DNA of 64,000 bases from positions 234,725 through 298,724 of the forward strand of contig NZ_BMUT01000002.1 of assembly GCF_014650335.1 (NCBI RefSeq), given 5' to 3'. Source of the DNA: Streptomyces hiroshimensis (GTDB lineage: Bacteria; Actinomycetota; Actinomycetes; Streptomycetales; Streptomycetaceae). Below the pieces are notes generated by a model, which saw nothing but the letters and a program-made list of their open reading frames with translations, was not told where the DNA came from and made no database searches. Every line of letters begins with the position of its first letter. Positions within the stretch are counted from its first letter, which is position 1. The translations under genes and the position numbers were made by a program. Below, in pieces: positions 1 through 9,557 of the stretch.

Positions 1-194
1 CCCATGCGCTCGGCGGAGGAGCGGTCGAGCGCGGCGAACAGCAGCGGGTCGACGCCCCCGAAGTGATAGAAGACCAGCGCCGAATTGACGCCTGCCTCCT
101 TGGCGATCGTCCGCGCGCTCGACTTGGCGTACCCCTGCGTCCGCAGCACGGTGTCCGCCGCCCGGATCAGCCGTTCCTTGGTGTCCACCGTCAT
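1..194 (-). CDS. TetR family regulator, N-terminal part (cut by window edge)
   Basis: Leftward ATG start at 194 opens MTVDTKERLIRAADTVL followed by a TetR-type helix-turn-helix (residues about 8-55), including SARTIAKEAGVNSALVFYHF, the usual TetR recognition-helix region. Only the first 64 codons lie in the window, so the ligand-binding domain and the regulated function cannot be judged. A short inverted repeat lies just upstream, as expected for autoregulation. The family call is firm; target and ligand are unknown. Confidence 0.85.
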   Translation of the reverse strand, partial: MTVDTKERLIRAADTVLRTQGYAKSSARTIAKEAGVNSALVFYHFGGVDPLLFAALDRSSAERM

Positions 195-230
195 GTGTGC
201 AGCCCTCTCGCCGAGGCTGCATCATACGAT

Positions 231-259
231 TTGAGCGGGTGGTGCAACCATGTGCTCAA
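231..259. promoter_or_regulatory. candidate TetR operator
   Basis: Inverted repeat TTGAGC (231-236) and GCTCAA (254-259) with a 17-nt spacer, plus a second GCTCAA at 275-280. It lies 37 bp upstream of the leftward TetR start, between that gene and the convergently placed end of the LysR gene. Autoregulation is an inference from position and symmetry only. Confidence 0.35.
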
Positions 260-298
260 GTGGGTTAACCGGCTGCTCAACGTCGTCCGGCCGGTCGT

Positions 299-1204
299 TC
301 AGAACGTCCGCAGGGGCCACTGCTCGTGAAGCGTGCGGACGGTCTCGGTGATCGCCGGCCTGCGGGCCGCGCCCGTGCGCCACAGGGCGAAGAGCCGCCG
401 CACGGGCACCGGTTCCAGCGGCACGGCGCGCACACCCGCCGGCAGCGGGCCCCGCCCCAGGCGGGGCATCAGCGTGATGCCGAGGCCTGCGGCCACCAGA
501 GCGATGTGGGTGTGGTTCTCGGCGACCTGGTAGGCGAGGTCCGGCTCGTGGCCCGTGGCGCGCAGCGTCCGGACGAGCCAGTCGTGGCAGACGGCGCCCG
601 GCGGCTGGCAGATCCAGCGGTGGTGCGGCAGGTCCGCCCGGCCCAGCACCTCACGGCCGGCCAGCGGGTGCCCCTCGGGCACCAGCACGTCGCAGCGGTC
701 CTCGCCGATCACTGCGCGCTCCAGGCCCTCCGGGGCGGCCAGCGGGGCGATGTCCCAGTCGTGAGTTACCGCAAGGTCGATGACCCCTTGGGAGACCAGG
801 TCGCCCGACAGGTGCGGGTCCACCTCCAGCAGGCGGGCGTCCAGCGCCGGGTGGGCGCCGGCGAGCCGGGCGAGCACGCCGGGCAGCAGACCGCGCGCGG
901 CCGACGGGAACGCCCCGATGACCAGCCGGCCCGCAGGCTGCCCGCGGCGCTCCTCCAGCTCCGTCTCCGCCCGCTCGACCAGAGCCAGCAACTGCCGGGC
1001 CGTGGCGGCCAGGTGCCGGCCCTCGTCGGTCAGCGCCACGCCGCGCCCGCGCCGCTCCAGCAGCGTCGTGCGCGTCTCCCGCTCCAGCTTGGTGACGGCC
1101 TGCGAGACGGCCGACGGCGTGTAGCCCAGGGCCACGGCCGCGGCGCTCACCGAACCGTGCACCGACACCGCGTGCAGCGCCCGCAGGCGGGCCAGGTCCA
1201 GCAC
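299..1204 (-). CDS. LysR family transcriptional regulator
   Basis: A 301-residue protein of standard LysR length. The winged HTH occupies residues about 2-60 (MLDLARLRALHAVSVHGSVS, then ALGYTPSAVSQAVTKLE), and a LysR substrate-binding domain covers about 88-295. The start is GTG at 1204, with GAGGGGAC as ribosome binding site. It is divergent from the EamA-type transporter at 1309, with about 100 bp and a LysR-like palindrome between them. This is the classical arrangement in which the regulator controls the exporter. The effector cannot be deduced. Confidence 0.9.
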   Translation of the reverse strand: MLDLARLRALHAVSVHGSVSAAAVALGYTPSAVSQAVTKLERETRTTLLERRGRGVALTDEGRHLAATARQLLALVERAETELEERRGQPAGRLVIGAFPSAARGLLPGVLARLAGAHPALDARLLEVDPHLSGDLVSQGVIDLAVTHDWDIAPLAAPEGLERAVIGEDRCDVLVPEGHPLAGREVLGRADLPHHRWICQPPGAVCHDWLVRTLRATGHEPDLAYQVAENHTHIALVAAGLGITLMPRLGRGPLPAGVRAVPLEPVPVRRLFALWRTGAARRPAITETVRTLHEQWPLRTF

Positions 1205-1221
1205 GGAAGTCCCCTCGTCGT

Positions 1222-1249
1222 TTCAGCTCGTCATTTCAGCGTTGCTGAA
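1222..1249. promoter_or_regulatory. LysR-type operator between regulator and transporter
   Basis: Perfect palindrome TTCAGC-GTT-GCTGAA at 1235-1249 (the T-N11-A type spacing of LysR boxes), with an extra TTCAGC half-site at 1222-1227. It sits 31 bp upstream of the LysR GTG start and 60 bp upstream of the transporter ATG. Confidence 0.55.
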
Positions 1250-1308
1250 TCCCATCATGAAGGAACCTGTGCTGGTGCTACAGAGTCCGGGCGGCGAGGC
1301 TGGCTCGT

Positions 1309-2283
1309 ATGCGTCCCTTGCACCTCGCCCTCGCCGTTCTCGTCGCCGCCGTATGGGGCGTCAACTTCGTCGTCATCGACGTCGGCCTGGACCACTTCCC
1401 GCCACTGCTCTTCTCCGCCCTGCGCTTCCTCGCCGCCGCCGTGCCGGCCGTCTTCCTCGTCGGGCGGCCACAGGTCGGGTGGCGGTGGATCGTCGCCGTC
1501 GGACTGGTCCTCGGCGTGGGCAAGTTCGGGCTCCTGTTCACCGGCATGCACCTGGGGATGCCCGCCGGCCTGTCCTCGCTCGTCCTGCAGGTCCAGGCGG
1601 TCTTCACGGCCCTCTTCGCCGTGGCCGCACTGGGCGAACGGCTCGGCCGCACCCACCTGCTGGGCATGGGCCTGGCCCTGGCGGGCATCGCGGTGGCCGC
1701 CGTCGACGAGGGCACCTCCGGAACGCTCCTCGGCTTCGCGCTCGTCGTGGCCGCCGCGGCCTTGTGGGGCGTGTCCAACGTGATCACGCGCAAGGCCGCG
1801 CCGCCGGACGCGCTGCGCTTCATGGTGTGGGTGAGCACCGTGCCGGTGCTGCCGCTCCTGCTGCTTTCGCTCCTCTTCGAGGGCCCGGAGGCGGACGCCG
1901 CTGCGCTGCGCTCGCTCGACTGGAGCGGCGCCGGGGCGATCCTCTTCGTCGCCTGGGTCTCCACGGTCCTCGGCTTCGGCGCGTGGGGCTTCCTGCTGCG
2001 CACCTACGACGCCTCGGCGGTCGCGCCCTTCACCCTGCTCGTGCCCGTCTTCGGCATGTCGTCGGCGGCGCTCCTGCTGGGCGAGGGAGTGAGCCCGCTG
2101 CGCTGGGGCGCGGCGGTGCTGCTGGTGTCCGGGGTGGGCGTCACGGCCCTGGCGGGGCGGCGGCGAGCAGCCCGCGCAAGTACTCCGCTCCCGGCCCCGC
2201 CAGCTGCCCGAAATCGGCCGCCTGCGGGTACCAGCGCTTCTCGTACTCCCAGCACAGCCAGCCGTCCCAGCCCGACCCGGTGA
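1309..2283 (+). CDS. EamA/DMT-type membrane transporter
   Basis: Very hydrophobic 324-residue protein made of two EamA repeats (about residues 5-135 and 143-277), about ten membrane helices in all, like RhaT/YdcZ-type drug/metabolite transporters and amino-acid exporters. Substrate unknown; probably controlled by the divergent LysR gene. The conserved fold ends near residue 280 (about nt 2150). The last 45 residues are polar, Ser/Pro/Arg-rich and antisense to the 3' end of the convergent isomerase gene, so the original stop may have been lost. Confidence 0.88.
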   Translation: MRPLHLALAVLVAAVWGVNFVVIDVGLDHFPPLLFSALRFLAAAVPAVFLVGRPQVGWRWIVAVGLVLGVGKFGLLFTGMHLGMPAGLSSLVLQVQAVFTALFAVAALGERLGRTHLLGMGLALAGIAVAAVDEGTSGTLLGFALVVAAAALWGVSNVITRKAAPPDALRFMVWVSTVPVLPLLLLSLLFEGPEADAAALRSLDWSGAGAILFVAWVSTVLGFGAWGFLLRTYDASAVAPFTLLVPVFGMSSAALLLGEGVSPLRWGAAVLLVSGVGVTALAGRRRAARASTPLPAPPAARNRPPAGTSASRTPSTASRPSPTR

Positions 2284-2947
2284 GCGCCCGGACGCACTCG
2301 CCGAGCGGCAGCACGCCCGCGCCCAGCGGCAGCGGATCGAGCGCCTCGGCCGACGCTACGTCCTTCACCTGGACGTAGCCCAGGTGAGGGGCGAGCACGG
2401 GGAAGCTCTCGGTGGGGGTCTCGCCGCCGAGCCAGGTGTGCAGGACGTCCCACAGGGCGCCGATGTTCGCGTGCCCGACGGGGCCGAGCACACGGGCGGC
2501 GTCCGCGGCCCGGCGGTGCGAGTCGTGCGTCTCCAGCAGGACGTGGACGCCGCGGTCGGCGGCCAGGGGGGCCACCGTGCCCAGCCGCCGGGCCGCCGTC
2601 GCGTCGGCCTCCTCCGCGGGCCGGTCGCCCCCGCCGGGGAAGGCCCGTACGTAGCGGGCGCCGAGGTCGGCCGCCAGGTCGATCAGGCCGGTCAGCTCCT
2701 GCAGCACGGGGGCGTCGTCGCCGGGGGCGGCCACCCGGGCGTACCCGGCCACCGCCAGGATCTCCACGCCCGAACCGGCGAACTCCGCGACCGCCGCCGC
2801 CCGCTCCTTGGGCCCGCACCCGGGGTGTACGGGCTCCTCCGGGTGCGCCCGCAGCTCCACGCCGTCCCAGCCGTGGGCGCGGGCCAGCCGCACGACCTCC
2901 GGCAGGGGCAGTCCGGGCACTCCGAGGGTGGAGAAAGCGAGCTTCAT
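2141..2947 (-). CDS. Sugar phosphate isomerase/epimerase, xylose-isomerase-like TIM barrel
   Basis: A 268-residue protein of the AP-endonuclease-2/IolE-IolI TIM-barrel superfamily. Metal-binding positions expected for the family are visible: Glu139 in LLETHDSH, Asp167 and His170 in ALWDVLH, and Glu234 in LCWEYEKR. ATG at 2947 precedes MKLAFSTLG, the canonical beginning. The substrate is probably a keto-sugar or cyclitol, but it stands apart from the inositol locus at 8-18 kb. Its last 143 bp overlap the convergent transporter frame. Confidence 0.85.
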   Translation of the reverse strand: MKLAFSTLGVPGLPLPEVVRLARAHGWDGVELRAHPEEPVHPGCGPKERAAAVAEFAGSGVEILAVAGYARVAAPGDDAPVLQELTGLIDLAADLGARYVRAFPGGGDRPAEEADATAARRLGTVAPLAADRGVHVLLETHDSHRRAADAARVLGPVGHANIGALWDVLHTWLGGETPTESFPVLAPHLGYVQVKDVASAEALDPLPLGAGVLPLGECVRALTGSGWDGWLCWEYEKRWYPQAADFGQLAGPGAEYLRGLLAAAPPGP

Positions 2948-3170
2948 GGGGGTACGCGTTCCCCGGCCCGGAGGCGCCGGAACCTTACCTTCGGTACGAC
3001 CTGGGTTTACCGGGGGTAGCCGTCGGCGTCAGAATCGCACAAGGGGTAACGGAACGATAACTCCTTGAAAGCGCTGCAACCCTTTGCGGCCGGGGCGGGT
3101 CGTACTTGTCATCGGGCTTCCCGGGGAGGGATCCGGGGGGATTCAGGGGAAGCCGGTTTTGGGGGGAAAC

Positions 3171-3200
3171 GAGGGGCCCGGTCGTCGGACCGGGCCCCTC
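3171..3200. terminator. 12-bp GC hairpin upstream of recD2
   Basis: Arms 3171-3182 (GAGGGGCCCGGT) and 3189-3200 (ACCGGGCCCCTC) are perfectly complementary with a 6-nt loop. There is no T-tract. It lies between two divergently transcribed genes, so it is not a simple 3' terminator. It may be part of the recD2 leader or block upstream transcription. Confidence 0.5.
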
Positions 3201-3269
3201 TGCCGTTCGCCCCGGGGGAGTTGTCCACAGGCCCGAACACCTGTCAGACCGCGGCGGTACCGTCGGTGC

Positions 3270-5504
3270 ATGGTCCAGATGGCAGTCGTCGAAGGTGTCC
3301 TGGAGCGGATCACCTACGCCAATGAGGAGAGCGGCTATACGGTCGCCCGCGTCGACACCGGCCGCGGTGGCGGCGACCTCCTCACGGTGGTCGGCTCGTT
3401 GCTCGGCGCGCAGCCGGGGGAGTCGCTGCGCCTGGAGGGCCGCTGGGGCTCCCACCCGCAGTACGGGCGGCAGTTCACCGTCGAGAACTACACCACCGTC
3501 CTGCCCGCCACCGTCCAGGGCATCCGCCGCTATCTGGGCTCGGGCCTGATCAAGGGCATCGGCCCGCGCATCGCCGACCGCATCACCGAGCACTTCGGCA
3601 CGGACACCCTCGATGTCATCGAGAGCGATCCCGGCCGCCTCGTCGAGGTCCCCGGCCTCGGCCCGAAGCGCACGAAGCTGATCGGCGCCGCGTGGGAGGA
3701 GCAGAAGGCCATCAAGGAGGTCATGGTCTTCCTCCAGGGGGTGGGCGTCTCCACCTCCATCGCCGTGCGCATCTACAAGAAATACGGCGACGCCTCCATC
3801 TCCGTCACCCGCAACCGGCCCTACCGCCTGGCGGCCGACGTCTGGGGCATCGGCTTCCTCACCGCCGACCGCATCGCCCAGGCCGTCGGCATCCCGCACG
3901 ACAGCCCCGAGCGGGTCAAGGCCGGCCTGCAGTACGCCCTTTCCCAGTCCACCGATCAGGGTCACTGCTACCTCCCCGAGGAGCGGCTGATCGCGGATGC
4001 CGTGAAGCTCCTCCAGGTCGACACCGGGCTCGTCATCGACTGCCTCGCCGAACTGGCGGCGCCGGAGGGCCCGGAGGGGGAGGAGGGCGGGCAGGAGCCG
4101 GGCGTCGTCCGCGAGAGCGTCCCCGGCCCCGAGGACGGGCAGCCCGTCACCGCCGTCTACCTCGTTCCCTTCCACCGCGCCGAGTTGTCCCTGGCCGGGC
4201 AGGTGAAGCGGCTGCTGGGCGCCGACGGCGACCGGCTCGCCGCCTTCCGGGACGTCGACTGGGAGCGGGCCCTCACCTGGCTCGCGGGCCGCACGGGCGC
4301 GCAGCTGGCCCCCGAGCAGCGGGAGGCGGTCCGGCTCGCGCTCACCAGCAAGGTCGCCGTGCTCACCGGCGGGCCCGGCTGCGGCAAGTCCTTCACCGTC
4401 CGGTCCGTGGTCGAACTGGCCCGCGCCAAGGGGGCCAAGGTGGTGCTCGCGGCGCCCACCGGGCGGGCCGCGAAGCGGCTCTCCGAGCTCACCGGCGCCG
4501 ACGCGTCCACCGTCCACCGGCTCCTGGAGCTCAAGCCCGGCGGAGACGCGGCCTACGACAAGGACCGCCCCCTGGACGCCGATCTGGTCGTCGTGGACGA
4601 GGCGTCCATGCTCGACCTGCTGCTGGCCAACAAGCTCGTCAAGGCCGTGCCGCCGGGCGCGCACCTGCTCCTGGTCGGAGATGTGGACCAACTGCCCTCC
4701 GTGGGCGCCGGGGAGGTGCTCCGCGACCTCCTGGCGCCCGGCAGCCCCGTTCCCGCCGTCCGCCTCACCCGCATCTTCCGCCAGGCCCAGCAGTCCGGTG
4801 TGGTCACCAATGCGCACCGCATCAACTCGGGGGTCCCGCCCCTCACTCACGGGATGACGGACTTCTTCCTCTTCGCCGAGGAGGACACCGAGGAGGCGGG
4901 CCGGCTCACCGTGGACGTGGCGGCCCGGCGCATCCCCGCCAAGTTCGGGCTCGACCCCCGCCGGGATGTCCAGGTGCTGGCGCCGATGCACCGCGGCCCG
5001 GCGGGCGCCGGCACCCTCAACGGGCTGCTCCAGCAGGCCATTACGCCCGCCCGGCCCGATCTGCCGGAGAAGCGCTTCGGCGGCCGGGTCTTCCGCGTCG
5101 GCGACAAGGTCACTCAGGTGCGCAACAACTATGAAAAGGGGCAAAACGGGGTATTCAATGGGACGGTGGGGGTGGTCACCGGCCTCGATGTCGTCGAGCA
5201 GCGGCTGACGGTGCGCACCGACGAGGACGAGGAAGTGGGCTACGACTTCGACGAACTCGACGAGCTCGCCCACGCCTACGCCGTGACCATCCACCGCTCG
5301 CAGGGCAGCGAGTATCCGGCCGTGGTGATCCCCGTCACCACGGGTGCCTGGATGATGCTCCAGCGCAATCTTCTCTATACGGCGGTGACCAGGGCAAAGC
5401 GGCTGGTGGTGCTGGTGGGCTCGCGGAGGGCGCTCGGCCAGGCCGTACGGACCGTCTCCGCAGGCAGGAGGTGTACGGCGCTCGATCACCGGCTGGCGAG
5501 GTGA
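3270..5504 (+). CDS. recD2: RecD2-type ATP-dependent DNA helicase (SF1B)
   Basis: About 744 residues from ATG 3270 (or ATG 3279), the normal size for RecD2 proteins that work without RecB/RecC. An N-terminal OB-like domain is followed by helix-hairpin-helix motifs (LIKGIGPRIADRI near residue 90, VPGLGPKR near 127). The SF1 helicase core has Walker A GGPGCGKSFT near 367, Walker B VVDEASMLD near 440, and the UvrD-like C-terminal motif TIHRSQGSEYP near 673. Predicted role: 5'-3' unwinding in DNA repair or recombination. The open frame continues upstream of 3270 but that part has no homology-like character and crosses the leader hairpin. Confidence 0.93.
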   Translation: MVQMAVVEGVLERITYANEESGYTVARVDTGRGGGDLLTVVGSLLGAQPGESLRLEGRWGSHPQYGRQFTVENYTTVLPATVQGIRRYLGSGLIKGIGPRIADRITEHFGTDTLDVIESDPGRLVEVPGLGPKRTKLIGAAWEEQKAIKEVMVFLQGVGVSTSIAVRIYKKYGDASISVTRNRPYRLAADVWGIGFLTADRIAQAVGIPHDSPERVKAGLQYALSQSTDQGHCYLPEERLIADAVKLLQVDTGLVIDCLAELAAPEGPEGEEGGQEPGVVRESVPGPEDGQPVTAVYLVPFHRAELSLAGQVKRLLGADGDRLAAFRDVDWERALTWLAGRTGAQLAPEQREAVRLALTSKVAVLTGGPGCGKSFTVRSVVELARAKGAKVVLAAPTGRAAKRLSELTGADASTVHRLLELKPGGDAAYDKDRPLDADLVVVDEASMLDLLLANKLVKAVPPGAHLLLVGDVDQLPSVGAGEVLRDLLAPGSPVPAVRLTRIFRQAQQSGVVTNAHRINSGVPPLTHGMTDFFLFAEEDTEEAGRLTVDVAARRIPAKFGLDPRRDVQVLAPMHRGPAGAGTLNGLLQQAITPARPDLPEKRFGGRVFRVGDKVTQVRNNYEKGQNGVFNGTVGVVTGLDVVEQRLTVRTDEDEEVGYDFDELDELAHAYAVTIHRSQGSEYPAVVIPVTTGAWMMLQRNLLYTAVTRAKRLVVLVGSRRALGQAVRTVSAGRRCTALDHRLAR

Positions 5505-5643
5505 GTCCGCTCGGGGAGGTTTTGTGAAGGGTCGAAAAGGCCATTCCGGGGCGCGAAGGAGCCCCGGAGCGCGCGGATCCGGGGTGGGATTCGTCTCTCA
5601 TCGGTTTACCAACCGGGGCGAAGGGGGCAGTATGGCCAGGCTG

Positions 5644-5665
5644 GACGGCACTGAGTGCCGTCTTT
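5644..5665 (+). terminator. recD2 terminator
   Basis: GACGGCAC (5644-5651) and GTGCCGTC (5655-5662) form an 8-bp stem with a 3-nt loop followed by TTT, 140 bp after the recD2 stop and upstream of citrate synthase. Confidence 0.55.
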
Positions 5666-5769
5666 AGGCCCTATGGCCGACCCCGAGTGCACGTGCATCG
5701 TCCAAATGGGGGAAGGTAGGGGTAGTCAGGGCACCTCGAAGAAGAGGCACAACGTCGGTGAGGGATGAC

Positions 5770-7056
<1,287 letters not shown>

Positions 7057-7121
7057 TCCGCCTGAGGCCGGCCTGATCCGCATGAGGCCGCAGGCAAGGC
7101 CGTAAGAGGCGTCAAGCCGAC

Positions 7122-7158
7122 AAAAGCCCTGAGAGCCGCCATGGCTCTCAGGGCTTTT
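7122..7158 (+). terminator. gltA terminator
   Basis: A perfect 16-bp stem, AAAAGCCCTGAGAGCC (7122-7137) with its complement at 7143-7158, has a 5-nt loop and ends in TTTT. A second imperfect GC hairpin (7178-7215) follows. The remaining sequence up to 7563 shows no gene that I can support. Confidence 0.9.
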
Positions 7159-7563
7159 CGCAAGGGCCGGGAAAAGCGCCCCGCCTCCGATCCCCCCACG
7201 GGTCGGAAGCGGGGCACTTCCCGTTCCCCGGTACGGATTCCCCCCACGGGATCCGGCCGGGAGCCTCGGTGCGCGCGGCCGACGCGATCTGCCGGGACGC
7301 GTACGTACGGGAGGGCCGCTCAAAGCTCCCCGGGTACGTGCCCCGGCCACGCGTGGCCGGTACCGTCCCCCAAGACGATCCAGCACTGCCCGGTTAGACC
7401 CCCGACCCCCCGCAATGGTTACGTTGGTATTGCTGTGATCTAGGTCTCCTGCCATAACGGGCGCACTCGGGCAAGAGGTCAAGTGTGTGGGTGTTGTGTC
7501 ACTTATATGGCTGCATGGCCTATGACTGCATGGCCGCGCCCCGGCCCGTGCCGCCGTTTCGTG

Positions 7564-7794
7564 TCAGTCGCGGCCGGCGAGCTCGTAACCCGCCTCGTCC
7601 ACCGCGGCGCGCACGGCCTCGTCGTCCAGCGGGGCCGAGGAGGTCACGGTGACCTGGCCGGAGGCCGCCACGGCCTTGACGGACACCACGCCGGGCAGGG
7701 CGGAGATCTCCTCCGTCACCGCGGACTCGCAGTGGCCGCAGGTCATGCCGGTCACGCGGTAGACGGTGGTGGAGTCGGTGGTCTGCGAGCTCAT
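7564..7794 (-). CDS. copZ: Copper chaperone, heavy-metal-associated domain
   Basis: A 76-residue single HMA domain. The metal-binding motif GMTCGHC places Cys19 and Cys22 in the loop after strand 1, followed by the beta-alpha-beta-beta-alpha-beta pattern. It is the size of CopZ, which binds Cu(I) in the cytosol and passes it to a CopA-type ATPase. A perfect CsoR-like palindrome lies 74 bp upstream, supporting copper-responsive repression. No copA is adjacent in this window on its 3' side, which is unusual since copZ is often followed by copA. Confidence 0.92.
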   Translation of the reverse strand: MSSQTTDSTTVYRVTGMTCGHCESAVTEEISALPGVVSVKAVAASGQVTVTSSAPLDDEAVRAAVDEAGYELAGRD

Positions 7795-7867
7795 GACGGT
7801 TCTCCTCGGAAGGGGTCGGTCGTGGTGTCGTGCTCGGTCGTGATGCCGTGCACCAGTGGGAACACCT

Positions 7868-7882
7868 TACCCCCTGGGGGTA
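7868..7882. promoter_or_regulatory. CsoR-type copper operator
   Basis: TACCCCCTGGGGGTA is a perfect 7+1+7 palindrome matching the GC-rich TACCCCN-GGGGTA style sites known for actinobacterial CsoR. It is located 74 bp upstream of the leftward copZ start. Repression of copZ is inferred. Confidence 0.6.
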
Positions 7883-7937
7883 TTCCTGTGGGGTGAACCG
7901 GACATCCGCGGCCGGGGGTTCGCCGGCCCGACGGAAG

Positions 7938-7971
7938 GGCCCCGGACCGCAGGTGCGCGGTCCGGGGCCGG
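7938..7971 (-). terminator. Terminator-like hairpin after the MerR-type HTH gene
   Basis: GGCCCCGGACCGC and GCGGTCCGGGGCC are complementary around a short loop. The hairpin is placed just after the stop of the leftward HTH gene ending at 7987. No clear T-tract. Confidence 0.6.
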
Positions 7972-7986
7972 AGGGGTGGGCGGGGG

Positions 7987-8193
7987 TCAGTTCCCGGTGT
8001 CGCGCCGGGAACGGTTGCCCGGGCGGGCTGCCACCCAGGCGCGGACGGTGTCCGCGAACCAGTAGGGCTTCCCGCCCTCGGTCAGGTCGGGCTTGGGCAG
8101 CAGCCCGTGCTTCCGGTAGGTCCGCACGGTATCGGTCTGCACTCCGATGTGCGCTGCGATCTCCTTGTAGGACCAGAGTCGACGGTCAGTCAT
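7987..8193 (-). CDS. Small MerR/AlpA-type helix-turn-helix DNA-binding protein
   Basis: 68 residues from ATG 8193, which has GAGGCGTGAG just upstream. The protein is one winged HTH: LWSYKEIAAHIGVQTDTVRT with a following wing KHGLLPKPDLTEGGKPYW and a basic tail. It resembles BldC/AlpA-like small regulators and excisionases. No phage genes are nearby, so a chromosomal regulator is more likely than an excisionase. The frame stays open upstream to 8379 but that part lacks protein-like composition. Target unknown. Confidence 0.8.
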   Translation of the reverse strand: MTDRRLWSYKEIAAHIGVQTDTVRTYRKHGLLPKPDLTEGGKPYWFADTVRAWVAARPGNRSRRDTGN

Positions 8194-8382
8194 CTCACGC
8201 CTCTCCGCTGCGCCGCAGCGACGGAGGGGGATCCGTCGGGGGAGCTGCGACGCGGCCTTGTCGATCAGCACGACTGTCGTCCGTTGGAACGACGCAGAGT
8301 GACCGTCGATGCGGCGCCGTCGTGCGGCTGTGACGGAAGGGCGGCGGGAACGTGACGGATGTGACGCGCGTATGACCATGTA

Positions 8383-9432
8383 TCAGCTATTCGGGTCCGG
8401 TTCTGCTGGTTCTACCGGTTCCGTCAGGTCGGCCGGGTCGGCCGGGCGGACGGGCCGGTTCTCCCGGCGGGACGTCTCGCAGGCCTCCGCCACCAGCAGC
8501 GCGTGCAGGCCCTCACGGCCCGGGCAGGGGTTGGGCGCCTCGCCGCGGGCCGCCCGTACGAAGGCGGCCAGCTCGGCGCGGTAGGCCGGACCGAACCGCT
8601 CCAGGAAGCCGGTCCAGGGGTGGTCCGGAGGGGGCGGGCCGTCCGGTTCGGCGGACGTGGCCGGCGTACGGGCGTCCAGGCCCACGACCCACTGGTCGAG
8701 CTCCCCGGACAGCTCCATGCGCACGTCGTAGCCCGCACCGTTGCAGCGGGTGGCCGTCGCCGTCACCAGGGTGCCGTCGTCCAGGGTGAGCAGGACGGCG
8801 GCGGTGTCCACGTCGCCCGCCTCCCGGAAGGCCGCCGCGCCCGCGCCGCCGGTCGCGCCCCGCGCGTACACCTCCGTCACCTCCCGGCCCGTCAGCCAGC
8901 GCACGGCGTCGAAGTCGTGGACGAGGCAGTCGCGGATCAGCCCGCCCGAGCCGGCCAGGAACGCGGGCGGCGGGGGCGCGGGGTCCGACGTGACGGCGCG
9001 GATGGTGTGCACGCGGCCGAGCCGCCCCGTGCGCAGGGCCTCGCGGGCGGCGCGGAAGCCGGCGTCGAAGCGGCGCTGGAACCCCAGCTGCAGCAGCGTC
9101 CCCGCGGCGTCGGTCTCGCGCAGCGCGCGCAGCGTCCCGGGGACGTCGAGGGCGACCGGCTTCTCGCAGAACGCGGGCAGGCCGGCGCGGGCGGCGCGCA
9201 CGATCAGCTCGGGGTGGGCGGAGGTGGCCGCCGCGATCACGACCGCGTCGACGCCGCCGTCGAACACGGCCTCGGGGGAGGGGGCGGTACGGGCGCCGAC
9301 GCGTGCGGCCAGGGCCGCAGCGCGGTCGCGCTCGGTGTCCGCGATGACGAGCTCGTCGACTCCGGTGGCCGAGGCGAGGACCGCCGCATGGTGCGCCCCG
9401 ATCCGCCCGGCCCCCACGACTCCGATACGCAT
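8383..9432 (-). CDS. Gfo/Idh/MocA family NAD(P)-dependent oxidoreductase
   Basis: About 349 residues from ATG 9432. The Rossmann motif GVVGAGRIG lies at the N-terminus, the family EKP motif (CEKPVALD) follows near residue 97, and the GxxxDxxxHDFD-like block (LIRDCLVHDFDAVRWL) carries catalytic Lys/Asp/His positions. It is the third gene of the leftward inositol arm, so it probably oxidises an inositol isomer (scyllo- or D-chiro-inositol) or a derived sugar. It is more divergent than the neighbouring iolG and ends with a Pro/Asp/Glu-rich tail of about 20 residues. Confidence 0.88.
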   Translation of the reverse strand: MRIGVVGAGRIGAHHAAVLASATGVDELVIADTERDRAAALAARVGARTAPSPEAVFDGGVDAVVIAAATSAHPELIVRAARAGLPAFCEKPVALDVPGTLRALRETDAAGTLLQLGFQRRFDAGFRAAREALRTGRLGRVHTIRAVTSDPAPPPPAFLAGSGGLIRDCLVHDFDAVRWLTGREVTEVYARGATGGAGAAAFREAGDVDTAAVLLTLDDGTLVTATATRCNGAGYDVRMELSGELDQWVVGLDARTPATSAEPDGPPPPDHPWTGFLERFGPAYRAELAAFVRAARGEAPNPCPGREGLHALLVAEACETSRRENRPVRPADPADLTEPVEPAEPDPNS

Positions 9433-9500
9433 GACTACTCCGTCCTGTGGGGGCCGGTTTTGCCGGTGCTGCGGGTGGTCCGGCACCGCCGGTCTACGCC

Positions 9501-9557
9501 GTCGCGCCTACAAGGCGGTGTCGCGCGTACAAGACTGCGTCACGCGTACAAGGGCGG
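9501..9557. repeat. 19-bp tandem repeat, three copies
   Basis: Units 9501-9519, 9520-9538 and 9539-9557 share GTCGCGCGTACAAG with small changes. They lie between the two oxidoreductase genes, and the last copy covers the 3' end (Leu-Tyr-Ala-stop) of iolG. A CGGCACCGCCGG extragenic motif precedes at 9481. Confidence 0.8.

Noticed and set aside
3065..3080. LacI-type operator TTGAAAGCGCTGCAA upstream of the isomerase gene
   Set aside because: Only the six-base AGCGCT core is symmetrical; the arms do not match.
2985..5489. Long open frame antisense to recD2 (834 codons)
   Set aside because: High-GC codon bias on the real strand keeps the antisense frame open. It has no recognisable domain, while the sense frame has complete helicase motifs.
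7987..8379. Extended 130-codon version of the small HTH gene
   Set aside because: The extra N-terminal part is Arg-rich without structure, and ATG 8193 has a good ribosome site directly before the HTH.
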